Part shown: piece by piece, positions 52,628 through 60,845 of the stretch
How the letters are laid out: each line of letters opens with the position of its first letter
Position numbering within the stretch: position 1 is the first letter of the stretch
From: Planotetraspora silvatica
GTDB lineage: Bacteria > Actinomycetota > Actinomycetes > Streptosporangiales > Streptosporangiaceae
DNA: 64,000 bases
Assembly (NCBI RefSeq): GCF_016863315.1
Contig: NZ_BOOQ01000048.1
Coordinates: forward strand, 1 to 64,000
Direction of reading: 5' to 3'
Notes under the pieces: generated by a model
What the model was told of the DNA's origin: nothing
Databases searched by the model: none
What the model saw: only the letters and a program-made list of their open reading frames with translations
Translations under genes and position numbers: made by a program

Positions 52628-53464
52628 GTGAAAGTCGCCAAGAGGGTCGTCCCCGTACTGACCATCTGCGCCACCGCAGGCTGGCTCGCGGTCACCGCCC
52701 CTCCGGCCCACGCGACCACCATCCCGGCCGCCGCACCCGCCCCCCAGACCGGTGCCTGCACCTACCAGGTCGCGAACCTGCGCGCAGGCGGCTACCTCAA
52801 CGTCCGGACCGCACCCGCTTCCAACTCACGGACGGTGGGCACGCTCAAACGGACCGACGGGAGCTTCACCGGAAGCTGCACGTCCACCCGCGGCTGGTTC
52901 ACCGTCACGTCCTCCAACGGCCGATCCGGCTGGGCCTCCGGCCGCTACCTGCGCAGGAGCGGCCCGGTGCCTCGAACCACCGTTCCGAAGCTTCCGACCA
53001 TGGCCTGCAACTACCAGGTCGTCAACGTGCGGCGGGCCAGCTATCTGAACGTGCGCACCGCCCCCGGCGTCGGTGCCCGGCGGGTCGGCACGCTGAGGGC
53101 GTCCGACGGACGGTTCGCGGGAGGGTGCACGTCCACCCGCGGCTGGATCGCCGTCACATCCTCCAACGGCCGATCCGGCTGGGCCGCCGCGCACTACCTG
53201 CGTAAGACGAACAGGACCCCCCTCGCCGCATCCGCGTCGCGCCCCTGGGGATGCACCTACCAACTGACCCATGTCCAGCCGAACGGCGTCGTCACCGTCT
53301 ACAACGGCCGCGACAACACCTACCAGCCGGTCGGCACGCTGAGGCCGGCCGACGGGCGATTCGGCGGCGGCTGCACCGCCACCCAGGGCTGGGTTCCCGT
53401 CACGTCCTCCAACGGCCGGCCCGGCTGGGTCTCCGACTACTACCTCCAGAGGGTGACCGGCTAG
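52628..53464 (+). CDS. secreted protein with three SH3b-like repeats
   Basis: 278 residues from a GTG at 52628 with AAGGGAG six bases upstream. After a signal peptide (VVPVLTICATAGWLAVTAPP, ending AHA) come three repeats of about 65 residues: CTYQVANLRAGGYLNVRTAP, CNYQVVNVRRASYLNVRTAP and CTYQLTHVQPNGVVTVYNG, each followed by VGTL, a second Cys in C-T-x-T-x-GW, and VTSSNGR-x-GW. Each repeat keeps two cysteines, likely a disulphide. No catalytic domain; it probably binds cell wall. Repeat 3 is the most diverged. Confidence 0.87.
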   Translation: MKVAKRVVPVLTICATAGWLAVTAPPAHATTIPAAAPAPQTGACTYQVANLRAGGYLNVRTAPASNSRTVGTLKRTDGSFTGSCTSTRGWFTVTSSNGRSGWASGRYLRRSGPVPRTTVPKLPTMACNYQVVNVRRASYLNVRTAPGVGARRVGTLRASDGRFAGGCTSTRGWIAVTSSNGRSGWAAAHYLRKTNRTPLAASASRPWGCTYQLTHVQPNGVVTVYNGRDNTYQPVGTLRPADGRFGGGCTATQGWVPVTSSNGRPGWVSDYYLQRVTG

Positions 53465-53595
53465 CCCGGATCGGCTGACCGGCGCCTGCCCTGCCAGGCG
53501 GATGCGGCCCGCTTCCGAGCTCGCCGGCGCTCGGAAGCAGGCCCACCCGCCTGCCGGCAGTGGATCACGACGTCGCCTTCGGCCGTACGGCACAC

Positions 53596-54348
53596 TCAGA
53601 ACGCTCCCGGGGAACCGGTGGAGGACCGGTCCGGACCGATCAGGGCGGGCACGAGTTCGTCCAGGGATCGGATCACGGTGATCCCGTCCGGGGGCGTGAT
53701 TCCGGTGGCCGCCCTGTCGAGCCAGTACGAACGCAGTCCGGCCTCATGCGCGCCGACCGCGTCGATCTCGTATTTGTCGCCGACGTACGCCACCTGATGC
53801 GCCGGCAGGCCGAGAGTCGCGCATCCCGCGAGGAAGATGCCGGCGTCCGGCTTGGGGACACCGTGTTCGACGGCGCAGACGATCGCCTCGCCGAAATGGT
53901 CGAGCAGGCCGATCGCGCGGAGTTTGCCCTGCTGGTACGCGAGCGACGAGTTCGACACGATCCCGAGCCGGAACCTGGGCGCGAGTTTCCTGAGCACGGG
54001 ATCGGCGTCGGGGAAGGCGGCCCACACGGCGTTGCGCAGTTCCCTGTACCGCGCGAACCAGAGCTCGGCCTCCTCGTCGGAGAGGCCGCCGGCCGGCAGG
54101 CGCCCCACGTACGACAGGAACCGCCTGGTCCGGGTGAGTTGCTGCCCGGCGAAGGTCAACTCGCCGGTGAGGAACCGCGTGTACTCCTCCTCCATGATCT
54201 CCCGCCAGACGGCCACGGCGTCGGCGGGCGACGGGAAGAGCTCCAGCAACCCCTCAGTCGTCAGGTGCCCCAGCACACCGGCCTGCTCCGACGACGAGTA
54301 GTCGAAGAGCGTGTCGTCGACATCGAACAGAACCCCGCGAATCGTCAC
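53596..54348 (-). CDS. HAD-family hydrolase
   Basis: 250 residues. Motif I GVLFDVDDTLFDYS (nucleophile Asp near residue 9), a helical cap (residues 20-100), motif II LGIVSNSSLAYQ, motif III Lys in VPKPDAGIF and motif IV VAYVGDKYEIDAVGAHEAGL. This is subfamily IA (phosphoglycolate-phosphatase/haloacid-dehalogenase-like). Likely a small-phosphate phosphatase; substrate not inferable. It lies between the SH3 protein (convergent) and the AhpD-like gene (same strand). Confidence 0.92.
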   Translation of the reverse strand: MTIRGVLFDVDDTLFDYSSSEQAGVLGHLTTEGLLELFPSPADAVAVWREIMEEEYTRFLTGELTFAGQQLTRTRRFLSYVGRLPAGGLSDEEAELWFARYRELRNAVWAAFPDADPVLRKLAPRFRLGIVSNSSLAYQQGKLRAIGLLDHFGEAIVCAVEHGVPKPDAGIFLAGCATLGLPAHQVAYVGDKYEIDAVGAHEAGLRSYWLDRAATGITPPDGITVIRSLDELVPALIGPDRSSTGSPGAF

Positions 54349-54405
54349 TCACCCACCATGCCATCAGCAGGCCGGCCGGCTCCAACCCCGGGCCGTGCCC
54401 CACGA

Positions 54406-54996
54406 TCAGCCGGCGACGGGACGGCCGAAGGTGACGGCGCCGAGGACGGCCTGCGGCGCGGTGGCGCCCAACTCCGCGTCGGGACGGGCGCCGAGCGCGT
54501 CGTTCACGGTCGAGAACGCGATGCGCAGCGCGACGAACACCGTGATCGCGAAGATCATCGCGTCGTCGAAACCGGCATCGCGCAACTCCTGGACGTCCGC
54601 CTCGCCGGTGTGGTTCGGATCTCGGGCCACCTTCCGCGCCCATCCGGCCAGCGCCCGCTCGGCGGCCGTCAGCGCGTCGTCGTCTCCTCGGAGGACCGCG
54701 GCCGCCGTCTCCTCTCCGGCCGCGTCGGCCAGTCTGGCGCCGTATGCCAGTGAGCAGTACGAGTCGCCGAACGCCGACGCGCAGGCGGCGACGAGGACGG
54801 CCCGCTCGCGCTTGGTGAGACCGTGGTCCGCCAGGGACCTCCGCATCAGGTCGAACAACCCGTCGGCCGTGGCGGGCTGGTGGGCCCATAACCGAGTGAG
54901 GTTCATCACGTAGCCGAGATCTGCCACGTCCTCGTCGTAGAGGCGCTGAGTGTCGGCGGTAGGGTCCGGAGGCCGGAGAAAGCCGCTTCTGTCCAT
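54406..54996 (-). CDS. carboxymuconolactone-decarboxylase/AhpD-like protein
   Basis: 196 residues, all helical: VADLGYVMNLTRLWAHQPAT, LADHGLTKRERAVLVAACAS, AFGDSYCSLAYGARLADAAG and ALAGWARKVARDPNHTGEAD. The GDSYCSLAY segment corresponds to the AhpD/CMD active-site loop, but it has one Cys in place of the usual C-x-x-C, with Tyr where His is common; peroxidase activity is therefore doubtful. ATG at 54996 has GAGGGG upstream. Same strand as the methyltransferase at 55037. Confidence 0.82.
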   Translation of the reverse strand: MDRSGFLRPPDPTADTQRLYDEDVADLGYVMNLTRLWAHQPATADGLFDLMRRSLADHGLTKRERAVLVAACASAFGDSYCSLAYGARLADAAGEETAAAVLRGDDDALTAAERALAGWARKVARDPNHTGEADVQELRDAGFDDAMIFAITVFVALRIAFSTVNDALGARPDAELGATAPQAVLGAVTFGRPVAG

Positions 54997-55036
54997 GGCC
55001 GTAGGTTCCCCTCGGGTCGAGGCCCGTGCAACCATC

Positions 55037-55846
55037 TCAGGCTCGCCGGACACCGACCGCTTCCAGGTACTCGGCCTGAGCGACGACCGTGCCGTCATCG
55101 GCCCGGTTGTACTCCCGGGCCACCTCGGCGAGTTCTTCGGAGAAACGGTCCAGGTCCTGGCCCGGCAGGGCGCCGGCCAATCTGGTGATGGGTCCGTAAT
55201 ACCGACGGAACCATTGGGAGTAGTGCTCGGGCGAGTGGTACCGGAACGCGTACTCCCGCGTGGTGAGGCCGGTCCACTCCACCCGATCCCCGAAGAGTTC
55301 GGCCAGGTGATCCGGGGAGCCCCACAACGTCGCCGGTCGCACTCCGGCCGGCGGCGGCGCCCATCCGCCCACCGTTCTGAACAGCCGGCCGATCATGCCG
55401 CCCGGCGTCCAGCTGGCCAGCGCGATCTTCCCTCCCCCGGCCGTCACGCGGACCAACTCGTCGGCGGCCCTCTGGTGATCCGGCGCGAACATGACCCCCA
55501 CCGTGCTGAGCACCAGGTCGAAGGACTCGTCGGGGAACGGCAGCCGTTCGGCGTCGCCTTCGGTGAACGTCACCGTGAGGTGCTCGACCGCCGCCCGTTC
55601 CCGGCCCTGGGCCAGGAGGTTGGCGGCGTAGTCGACGCCGGTGGCCTCGGCGAACCTGCGGGCCGCCGCGATCGCCGCGTTGCCCTGGCCGCAGGCCACA
55701 TCCAGCACCCGCTGTCCGGCGCGTACGTCCGCCGCCTCCACCAGTTGTTCGGCGATGATCTGAAGGGTGTTGCCGACGCGCGGGTAGTCACCCGTCTCCC
55801 AGCCCGCCCGTTGTGTCTTCTTGATCGACTCGAAGTCGACGTCCAT
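55037..55846 (-). CDS. SAM-dependent methyltransferase (UbiE/Methyltransf_11-like)
   Basis: 269 residues. Motif I VLDVACGQGNAAIAAARRFA near residue 45, EATGVDYAANLLAQGRERAA, then EGDAERLPFPDESFDLVLST (motifs II-III) and DELVRVTAGGGKIALASWTP. A C-terminal region of about 100 residues (HYSQWFRRYYGPITRLAGAL) completes the family fold. GAGGAGGA precedes the ATG at 55846. Divergent from the large HTH/NB-ARC regulator at 55991, which is a plausible controller. Confidence 0.92.
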   Translation of the reverse strand: MDVDFESIKKTQRAGWETGDYPRVGNTLQIIAEQLVEAADVRAGQRVLDVACGQGNAAIAAARRFAEATGVDYAANLLAQGRERAAVEHLTVTFTEGDAERLPFPDESFDLVLSTVGVMFAPDHQRAADELVRVTAGGGKIALASWTPGGMIGRLFRTVGGWAPPPAGVRPATLWGSPDHLAELFGDRVEWTGLTTREYAFRYHSPEHYSQWFRRYYGPITRLAGALPGQDLDRFSEELAEVAREYNRADDGTVVAQAEYLEAVGVRRA

Positions 55847-55990
55847 GCGTTCCTCCTCGGGTGGCGCCACCGGCGGCGGCGCTCTCTCCGCATTCGATCC
55901 CGAGTCCGCGCCCGGCACATCCGTGCTCAGTACGGAAGTCAGGTCCGTGGAATTCGGGAGGACTCGTCCGTACGGAGTGATACTCACTCC

Positions 55991-58459
55991 ATGGGGCCAG
56001 ATGTCTTGCCGGATCCGCTGCGCGCGGCCGGAGTGACGCCACGAGAGCTCGAGGTCTTCTGGCTCGTCGGGGACCGCCTGCACAACAGGGAGATCGCCGA
56101 CAGTCTGCGGGTGTCGGAGCGGACCGTGGAGAGCCATGTGTCGTCCCTGCTGCGCAAACTCGGCGGCGCCGACCGCCGGGCCCTGGTCGGCGCGGCGGCC
56201 CGGCTTCAGACGCGACGGAATTCCGGCGACGTGCTGCCGCGACCCCTGTCGTCCTTCGTCGGCCGGATCCGGGAGACCGCGGACCTGTTCCGGCTCGTCG
56301 GCGACCACCGGCTGCTGACGTTGACCGGTCCCGCGGGAGCGGGCAAGACGCGGCTGGCACTGCACGTGGCCCATTCGCTGACCACGCTGCCGCCCGCGAT
56401 CCTGGTCGATCTGGCGGCCGTGCCGCCCGGTGACGCCGTGGAACGAGCCTTCGCGGACGCCCTCCAGGTCTCCGGCGACGAACGCCGGCTTCACGTCCTG
56501 CTCCGCGAGACGCTCTCCGGCCAACAGCGCTGGCTGGTCGTGGACAACTGCGAGCACGTGGCCGCCAACGCGGCGTCGTTGCTCGCCGACCTGCTGGCCA
56601 CCACCGACCTCCGGGTGCTGGCGACCAGCCACGGGCCCCTGGGCATCGCCGGGGAGGTCGTGTACGAGACCTCGCCCCTTCCGCTCCCCGAGGAGTCGGA
56701 CGATCCGTCGGCCGTGCTGGACGCGGCCTCCGTGCGGCTGTTCGCCGATCGCGCGGCCGCGGTCTCCCCCGACTTCCGGATCACTCCGGAGAACGCCCGG
56801 CATGTCGCGATGATCTGCCGTCGGCTGGACGGCCTTCCGCTGGCCATCGAACTCGCCGCCGCCCGGATCCGCTTCTTCTCGCCGGTCGAACTGCTCGCGC
56901 GCCTGCACGACCGGTTCGCCCTCCTGACCGATGGCGCCCAGGGCGCTCCGAGCAGGCATCGCACGCTGGAGGAGGCCCTGCGGTGGAGCTACGAACTCCT
57001 CGGCGACGACGAACGGCTGTTGTTCGAGCGCTGTTCGGTGTTCCCCGGCGAGTTCGACTACGACACCGCCGTGGAGATCCTCGCCTATCCCCCGTTGGAC
57101 TCCTCCGACCTCGTACGGCTCTTCCCGCGCCTCCTGGATCGTTCCCTCATCTCCCGCCGCCGCGGGGATCAGGTCACCGAATACCGCCTGCTCGACAGCG
57201 TCCGCCAGTTCGCACACCGCCAACTGGCGGCACGCGGCGCCGCCGACACCGCACACGAGCGGCATGCCCGCCACCATCTCGACCACGGCGTGGCCGTGCT
57301 GGCCGATCTGCGCGGGCGGGACCAGACCGCCGCGTTGCGCTGGTTCGACCGGCACTGGGCGGATGTGCGTACCGGGATGAGGTGGGCCCTCGAGCAGGGG
57401 GACACCACAGCCGCGTGGAGGTTCCTCGCTGGAGTCGGCACGGGATGGGAGATCCTGGGCGCACGCGGCGAGCTGTTCGACTGGCTCGAAAGGCTGCTCG
57501 AGCATCCCCTGCCGCCGGACATCCTGGGCATCCGGGCCGCCGTCACCTGCTCCATCCTGCTGGCCTATCAGGACACGGGCCGGGCACGGGAGTTCGCCGA
57601 CCACGCGTGCGAACAGGCCGAGCACGGCACCGAGCGGGATCAGGCCCTCGCTCTGCTCGCGCTCGGCTGGGCGACGGTGCACGGCGTCCCCCGCTCGGCC
57701 GCGCTCGGGCCCCTGGAACAGGCGACCTCACGTTTCGAGCGACTGGGCGACGGATGGCATCGCGCTCTGGCGATGTCCTGCCTGGGGCTGGCCACTCCGG
57801 ACATCACCACCGGCCTGCAACAGATGTCGGACGCCGCCGCCCTGTTCGGCCGGCTCCACGACCGCGTCAAACGCGCCAACTGCCTCAACCAGATGGCCAT
57901 CCGCGCGATCGAGAACGGAACCCGTCTCGACGACGCGGCGGCCTGGCTGACCGAGGCGCGACAATTGGCCCGGTTGAGTGGAAACGATCATGAACGGCTT
58001 CACGCCGAGGTCTTCCAGGCCAGTCTCGAGCAGCACCGGGGGGACCACGCGGCCGCGCGGACCCGGTTCGACGGCCTCGTCTCCGAGTTCCGCCGTATCG
58101 GCGACCGCCGCTGCACGGCCCGGTGCCTTCTCGGCCTCGGCCGCGCCGCGGCGTACGACGGCGACCACGAGCGGGCCCGGTCCCATCTCGCGGACGGTGT
58201 CGAGATCGCCGTCGGCCTCGGCGACCACCGCGCCACCGTGACCGGCCTGCGCCTGCTCTCCGGCGCCGAACATGCGACCGGCGACTCCAGACGCGCCGCC
58301 GTCCTGCTCGGCGCCGTCGAACGCCTCGATCCCGGCCACCGGGATGAACGCATGACCACCCTGCGGACGACTCTGCGCGGCGAGCTCGGTTCCGCCGGTT
58401 TCGCCGCGGCCCTCGAGTCGGGACACCGGACGCCGCTCACCAGCCTGCTTCTCCACTGA
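55991..58459 (+). CDS. large regulator: LuxR HTH, NB-ARC ATPase, TPR repeats
   Basis: 822 residues. An N-terminal LuxR-type HTH (VTPRELEVFWLVGDRLHNRE, IADSLRVSERTVESHVSSLL) is followed by an NB-ARC/STAND ATPase: P-loop LTGPAGAGKTRLALHVA near residue 113, Walker-B WLVVDNCEHV near 180, GLPL motif LDGLPLAIELAAARI near 280, and LSRRRGDQVTEYRLLDSVRQ. TPR-like helices fill residues 430-820. Here the DNA-binding domain is at the N-terminus, not the C-terminus as in MalT/LuxR-type LALs. It could act as an ATP-dependent switch on the divergent methyltransferase. Confidence 0.9.
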   Translation: MGPDVLPDPLRAAGVTPRELEVFWLVGDRLHNREIADSLRVSERTVESHVSSLLRKLGGADRRALVGAAARLQTRRNSGDVLPRPLSSFVGRIRETADLFRLVGDHRLLTLTGPAGAGKTRLALHVAHSLTTLPPAILVDLAAVPPGDAVERAFADALQVSGDERRLHVLLRETLSGQQRWLVVDNCEHVAANAASLLADLLATTDLRVLATSHGPLGIAGEVVYETSPLPLPEESDDPSAVLDAASVRLFADRAAAVSPDFRITPENARHVAMICRRLDGLPLAIELAAARIRFFSPVELLARLHDRFALLTDGAQGAPSRHRTLEEALRWSYELLGDDERLLFERCSVFPGEFDYDTAVEILAYPPLDSSDLVRLFPRLLDRSLISRRRGDQVTEYRLLDSVRQFAHRQLAARGAADTAHERHARHHLDHGVAVLADLRGRDQTAALRWFDRHWADVRTGMRWALEQGDTTAAWRFLAGVGTGWEILGARGELFDWLERLLEHPLPPDILGIRAAVTCSILLAYQDTGRAREFADHACEQAEHGTERDQALALLALGWATVHGVPRSAALGPLEQATSRFERLGDGWHRALAMSCLGLATPDITTGLQQMSDAAALFGRLHDRVKRANCLNQMAIRAIENGTRLDDAAAWLTEARQLARLSGNDHERLHAEVFQASLEQHRGDHAAARTRFDGLVSEFRRIGDRRCTARCLLGLGRAAAYDGDHERARSHLADGVEIAVGLGDHRATVTGLRLLSGAEHATGDSRRAAVLLGAVERLDPGHRDERMTTLRTTLRGELGSAGFAAALESGHRTPLTSLLLH

Positions 58460-58478
58460 CCGCGTCGGCCAGGAGGAC

Positions 58479-59012
58479 TCAGGTGAGCTGCTTGTAGAAG
58501 AAGCTGCAGTCTTCGAGGACGCCGTCCGGGCTGGTGGCGTAGTCGGGGACGACGCCGAACCGCGTCCAGCCGGCGGAGTCGTAGAGGTGGTCCGCCGGGC
58601 TGCCGGTCACGGTGTCCAGGAGCAGGAGGGTCGCTCCCGCCTGCGAGGCGGCCTGTTCGGCGGTGGCGAGGAGCTCTCGGGCGAGTCCCCGTCCACGGGC
58701 GTCGCGGTGGACCATGAGCTTGATGATCTCGGCACGATGCCGGCCGTTCGGCTTGGGTTCCAGGGCGAGGCTGATGGTCCCGGCGACGCCGTCGGGACCG
58801 TGGGCGGCCCAGATGATGAGGCTGCCCTCGGTCACGGCGGGCCGCCGCGCCCGCCACCAGGCCGCCGCCGCGTCCTGGTCGAACGGGATGAGGAAGCCGA
58901 GGGAGGCTCCCCCGGCGACGACGTCCACGAGGAGGTCGGCCAGGCTCTTCACACTGCGATCGAAGTCATCGGCGGACAACCGGGTGATGGTGTGCAACGG
59001 GATTCCTTTCAT
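58479..59012 (-). CDS. GNAT-family acetyltransferase
   Basis: 177 residues: LHTITRLSADDFDRSVKSLA, AHGPDGVAGTISLALEPKPN, then the acetyl-CoA site VHRDARGRGLARELLATAEQ near residue 115 and LDTVTGSPADHLYDSAGWTR. This matches drug/metabolite acetyltransferases of the Acetyltransf_1 type. It overlaps the stop of the upstream cupin regulator (ATGA), so the two form one unit, and the regulator likely controls it. Confidence 0.9.
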   Translation of the reverse strand: MKGIPLHTITRLSADDFDRSVKSLADLLVDVVAGGASLGFLIPFDQDAAAAWWRARRPAVTEGSLIIWAAHGPDGVAGTISLALEPKPNGRHRAEIIKLMVHRDARGRGLARELLATAEQAASQAGATLLLLDTVTGSPADHLYDSAGWTRFGVVPDYATSPDGVLEDCSFFYKQLT

Positions 59013-59629
59013 GGCAGGACGATCATCAGGGCGTAGCGGACCGGATCAGGGCCGGGACAGCGGAACCGCGACCGGTCCCACAGCCGGAATCGCAGGCAGT
59101 CCCCCGCCCGGATCTCGTGCACGCCGCCGCCCGCGGTGATCTCCAGCACGCCCTCCAGCACCCAGACGTGCTGCTCCAGACCCGGCACGGGCGGGCGGTC
59201 GTACGAGATGTCCGCGCCGGGCCGCAGCAGCGCCTCGACCAGCTCACCGCGTAGTCCGGGGTGCGGCGGGGAGACCGACCGCCGGGTGAAACCCGAGCCC
59301 TCATCCCGCCACACCATCTGCTGTCCGGCACGCACCAGTTGCGGCGGCTCCTCCTCGACCTCGGCCAGCAGTTGCGACATCGTGCGCCCGTAGGCCGCGC
59401 ACAACCTGTTCAGCAGGGCCGCGGTCGGGCTGATCTCCGTGCGCTCCAGCCGCGACAACGTCGAACGGCTCACGCCCGTCCGCTGTGCCAGCTCATCCAG
59501 GGACCAGCCGCGCTCCTCACGCAACTGCGCGAGCCGGCCGGCCAGGCGGGCCTCCACCTGGCCGTCGACGGCGCTCCGCGATGCGGCTTCATCTCTCACA
59601 TCAGAGACGATATCCCATATCTGAGACAC
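59009..59629 (-). CDS. XRE-cupin transcriptional regulator
   Basis: Up to 206 residues: HTH RLAQLREERGWSLDELAQRT, GVSRSTLSRLERTEISPTAA, LLNRLCAAYGRTMSQLLAEV, then a cupin (GLEQHVWVLEGVLEITAGGG, VHEIRAGDCLRFRLWDRSRF). Such proteins sense a small ligand. The start is either a GTG at 59629 or one at 59596; the second would place the GATAT-N3-ATATC palindrome in the promoter. Operon with the acetyltransferase through a four-base overlap. Confidence 0.9.
   Translation of the reverse strand: MSQIWDIVSDVRDEAASRSAVDGQVEARLAGRLAQLREERGWSLDELAQRTGVSRSTLSRLERTEISPTAALLNRLCAAYGRTMSQLLAEVEEEPPQLVRAGQQMVWRDEGSGFTRRSVSPPHPGLRGELVEALLRPGADISYDRPPVPGLEQHVWVLEGVLEITAGGGVHEIRAGDCLRFRLWDRSRFRCPGPDPVRYALMIVLP
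59609..59621. promoter_or_regulatory. palindrome at the XRE-cupin start
   Basis: GATAT-CCC-ATATC, a perfect 5-bp inverted repeat, AT-rich in GC-rich surroundings. It lies just after the first possible start codon and before the second, consistent with an autoregulatory operator. Confidence 0.45.
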
Positions 59630-59661
59630 CGCTCAGTTGGGGGCACCCGCGGAAAAGGAGC

Positions 59662-59694
59662 GACCCCCGGGAACCTGTCCATGTCCCGGGGGTC
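59662..59694 (-). terminator. strong rho-independent terminator of the tRNA-like RNA unit
   Basis: On the minus strand GACCCCCGGGA (59694-59684) pairs over 11 bp with TCCCGGGGGTC (59672-59662), loop of 11, followed by GCTCCTTTTCC. It is one of the best terminators in the window and ends the transcript carrying the two permuted RNAs. A weaker hairpin (GCCGCC with GGCGGC, near 59704-59730) precedes it. Confidence 0.8.
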
Positions 59695-59732
59695 TGTCGA
59701 TGCCGCCACATCACGGTGCCGGCGGCGTTTAA

Positions 59733-59841
59733 GAGAGTGGATCAGTCCTCACGATGTGCGCTCTGCCATTGAGCTACCGCGGCATGCGTGGAGCCGCGCG
59801 CCGGACTCGAACCGGCATCTCAACAATCACAGTCCACTCCC
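59733..59841 (-). ncRNA. circularly permuted tRNA-like RNA 2 (YrlA/Y-RNA-like)
   Basis: Reading 5' to 3' on the minus strand: outer helix strand GGGAGTGGA (59841-59833); T-arm GCCGG-TTCGAGT-CCGGC (59816-59800); 3' acceptor strand GCGCGGC (59799-59793) with TCCA after it; short linker; 5' acceptor strand GCCGCGG (59783-59777), six of seven pairs; D-arm GCTC-AATGGCA-GAGC; then TCCACTCTC (59741-59733), pairing 9 of 9 (one G-U) with the outer strand. The T-loop and the GG of the D-loop needed for an elbow are intact, but the halves are in reversed order. This fits the tRNA-mimic module of YrlA Y RNAs. Confidence 0.72.
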
Positions 59842-59875
59842 GGTCGATCCGGCACTCGACGGCGATGCTGAATCT

Positions 59876-60004
59876 GGAGCGAGAGTCTGAGTTTGACCGG
59901 CTGCCTCTACCAATTGGGCTACCCGGGCCCGCGTGCCCGGGGGAGGAATCGAACCTCCGCTGAAACCGTCGTTCAGGCTGAGCTTCATCTTCAGTTTGCG
60001 CTCC
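59876..60004 (-). ncRNA. circularly permuted tRNA-like RNA 1 (YrlA/Y-RNA-like)
   Basis: Minus strand, 5' to 3': outer strand GGAGCG (60004-59999); a hairpin CTGAA-CGACGGT-TTCAG; T-arm GGAGG-TTCGATT-CCTCC (59958-59942); 3' acceptor strand CCCGGGC (59941-59935); six-base linker; 5' acceptor strand GCCCGGG (59928-59922), a perfect 7-bp match; D-arm GCCC-AATTGGTAGA-GGC (59919-59903); CGCTCC (59881-59876), closing 6 bp with the outer strand. The D- and T-arms are canonical, yet the order is T-arm, acceptor, D-arm. It starts only about 38 bases after the stop of the upstream gene, so is probably cut from the same transcript. Confidence 0.72.
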
Positions 60005-60011
60005 TTGCGCA

Positions 60012-60031
60012 CCCATCCACACAGGGATGGG
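60012..60031 (-). other. hairpin between the protein gene and RNA 1
   Basis: CCCATCC-CTGTGT-GGATGGG, a perfect 7-bp stem in the 38-base gap. With no T-run it looks like a processing or stability element, not a terminator. Confidence 0.45.
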
Positions 60032-60042
60032 GGTCTGTGGGG

Positions 60043-60773
60043 CTACCCCAGCAGGTAGCCGAACACGGCGTCACCGATCCGGCGGTCGACGACCTCCGTG
60101 CCGTTGGCCTCCTCACGGGCGTACTTCACCGCGTCCTGGAGCTTCTGCACCCTGCCCAGAAGCTCGTTGACACGCCGCTGCGGCAACGCGCCGGAAAAGG
60201 TGACCTTGGTCCAGTAACCGACGACGACGTCCTCGTTGTAGACCTGCACCTGGGCCGGGTGCTTGTCGGTCGCCTCGGCGAGCACGTGGTTGCGCGGAAC
60301 CTTCTTCGTCCGCGTCGTCTTCACCGGCTCCGTGCGCCAGGTGTCGGTGTTCTCATCGAGCGTCCACGTCTCGGACGGGTCCAGTGTGGGCAGCTTGCTG
60401 ATGAACGTGTGCAGGTCGACCAACTGCTTCTCCAGGAACAGCAGGTACGTGACCGGGACATCGTTCAGGAGGGTCTCGCCGTCCACCGTGACGCTGGCCC
60501 TGGCCGAGCAGTTCGCCCAGTCCTTTGTCGCCGTCACGTCGAACAACCGCGTCAGCGCGACCCCTACGTCCTTCAGGACGTTGCCACCTGCACCTGCACC
60601 CTGGTCGACTCGGGCGGAAGCTGCTCGCCCTCGTCGTCGATCGGTTGGTACGACCGCGAGATGCCCGACAGAAGGGGGCTCTTCTGGATGGTGTGGTAGG
60701 CGTCGGTCACCTTGCGCTGGGCGTCGGCCTTGACGCCTTTCTCCACGGCGAGGATCTGGTTGAGCTTGGTCAC
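60043..60773 (-). pseudogene. conserved actinobacterial protein of unknown function (DUF7873-like), frameshifted
   Basis: From a GTG at 60773 (AAGGGAA upstream) the first frame gives TKLNQILAVEKGVKADAQRK, VTDAYHTIQKSPLLSGISRS, YQPIDDEGEQLPPESTRVQV and then stops at about 60575; the next frame continues LKDVGVALTRLFDVTATKDW, LLNDVPVTYLLFLEKQLVDL, KKVPRNHVLAEATDKHPAQV and SGALPQRRVNELLGRVQKLQ to GYLLG. The interval is 731 bp, one short of a multiple of three, so a single-base loss near 60580-60590 would explain it. Repaired, it is about 243 residues, the length I recall for this family. No catalytic motif known. It may be a pseudogene, a sequencing error, or a recoded gene. Confidence 0.7.
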
Positions 60774-60845
60774 GGGGGTTTCCCTTCCGTCGAGACACGG
60801 CGGGCGACGCCGGCCGACGGATCAGTTGCGGCATTTCGAGCCGCC

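Noticed and set aside
55847-57682. N-terminal extension of the methyltransferase on the minus strand
   Set aside because: This stretch is antisense to the NB-ARC regulator, and the methyltransferase starts with a strong ribosome site at 55846.
59733-60004. Ordinary tRNA genes read 5' half to 3' half
   Set aside because: The acceptor strands do not pair in that order (GCCCGGG against GCGCGGC); they pair only in the permuted order.
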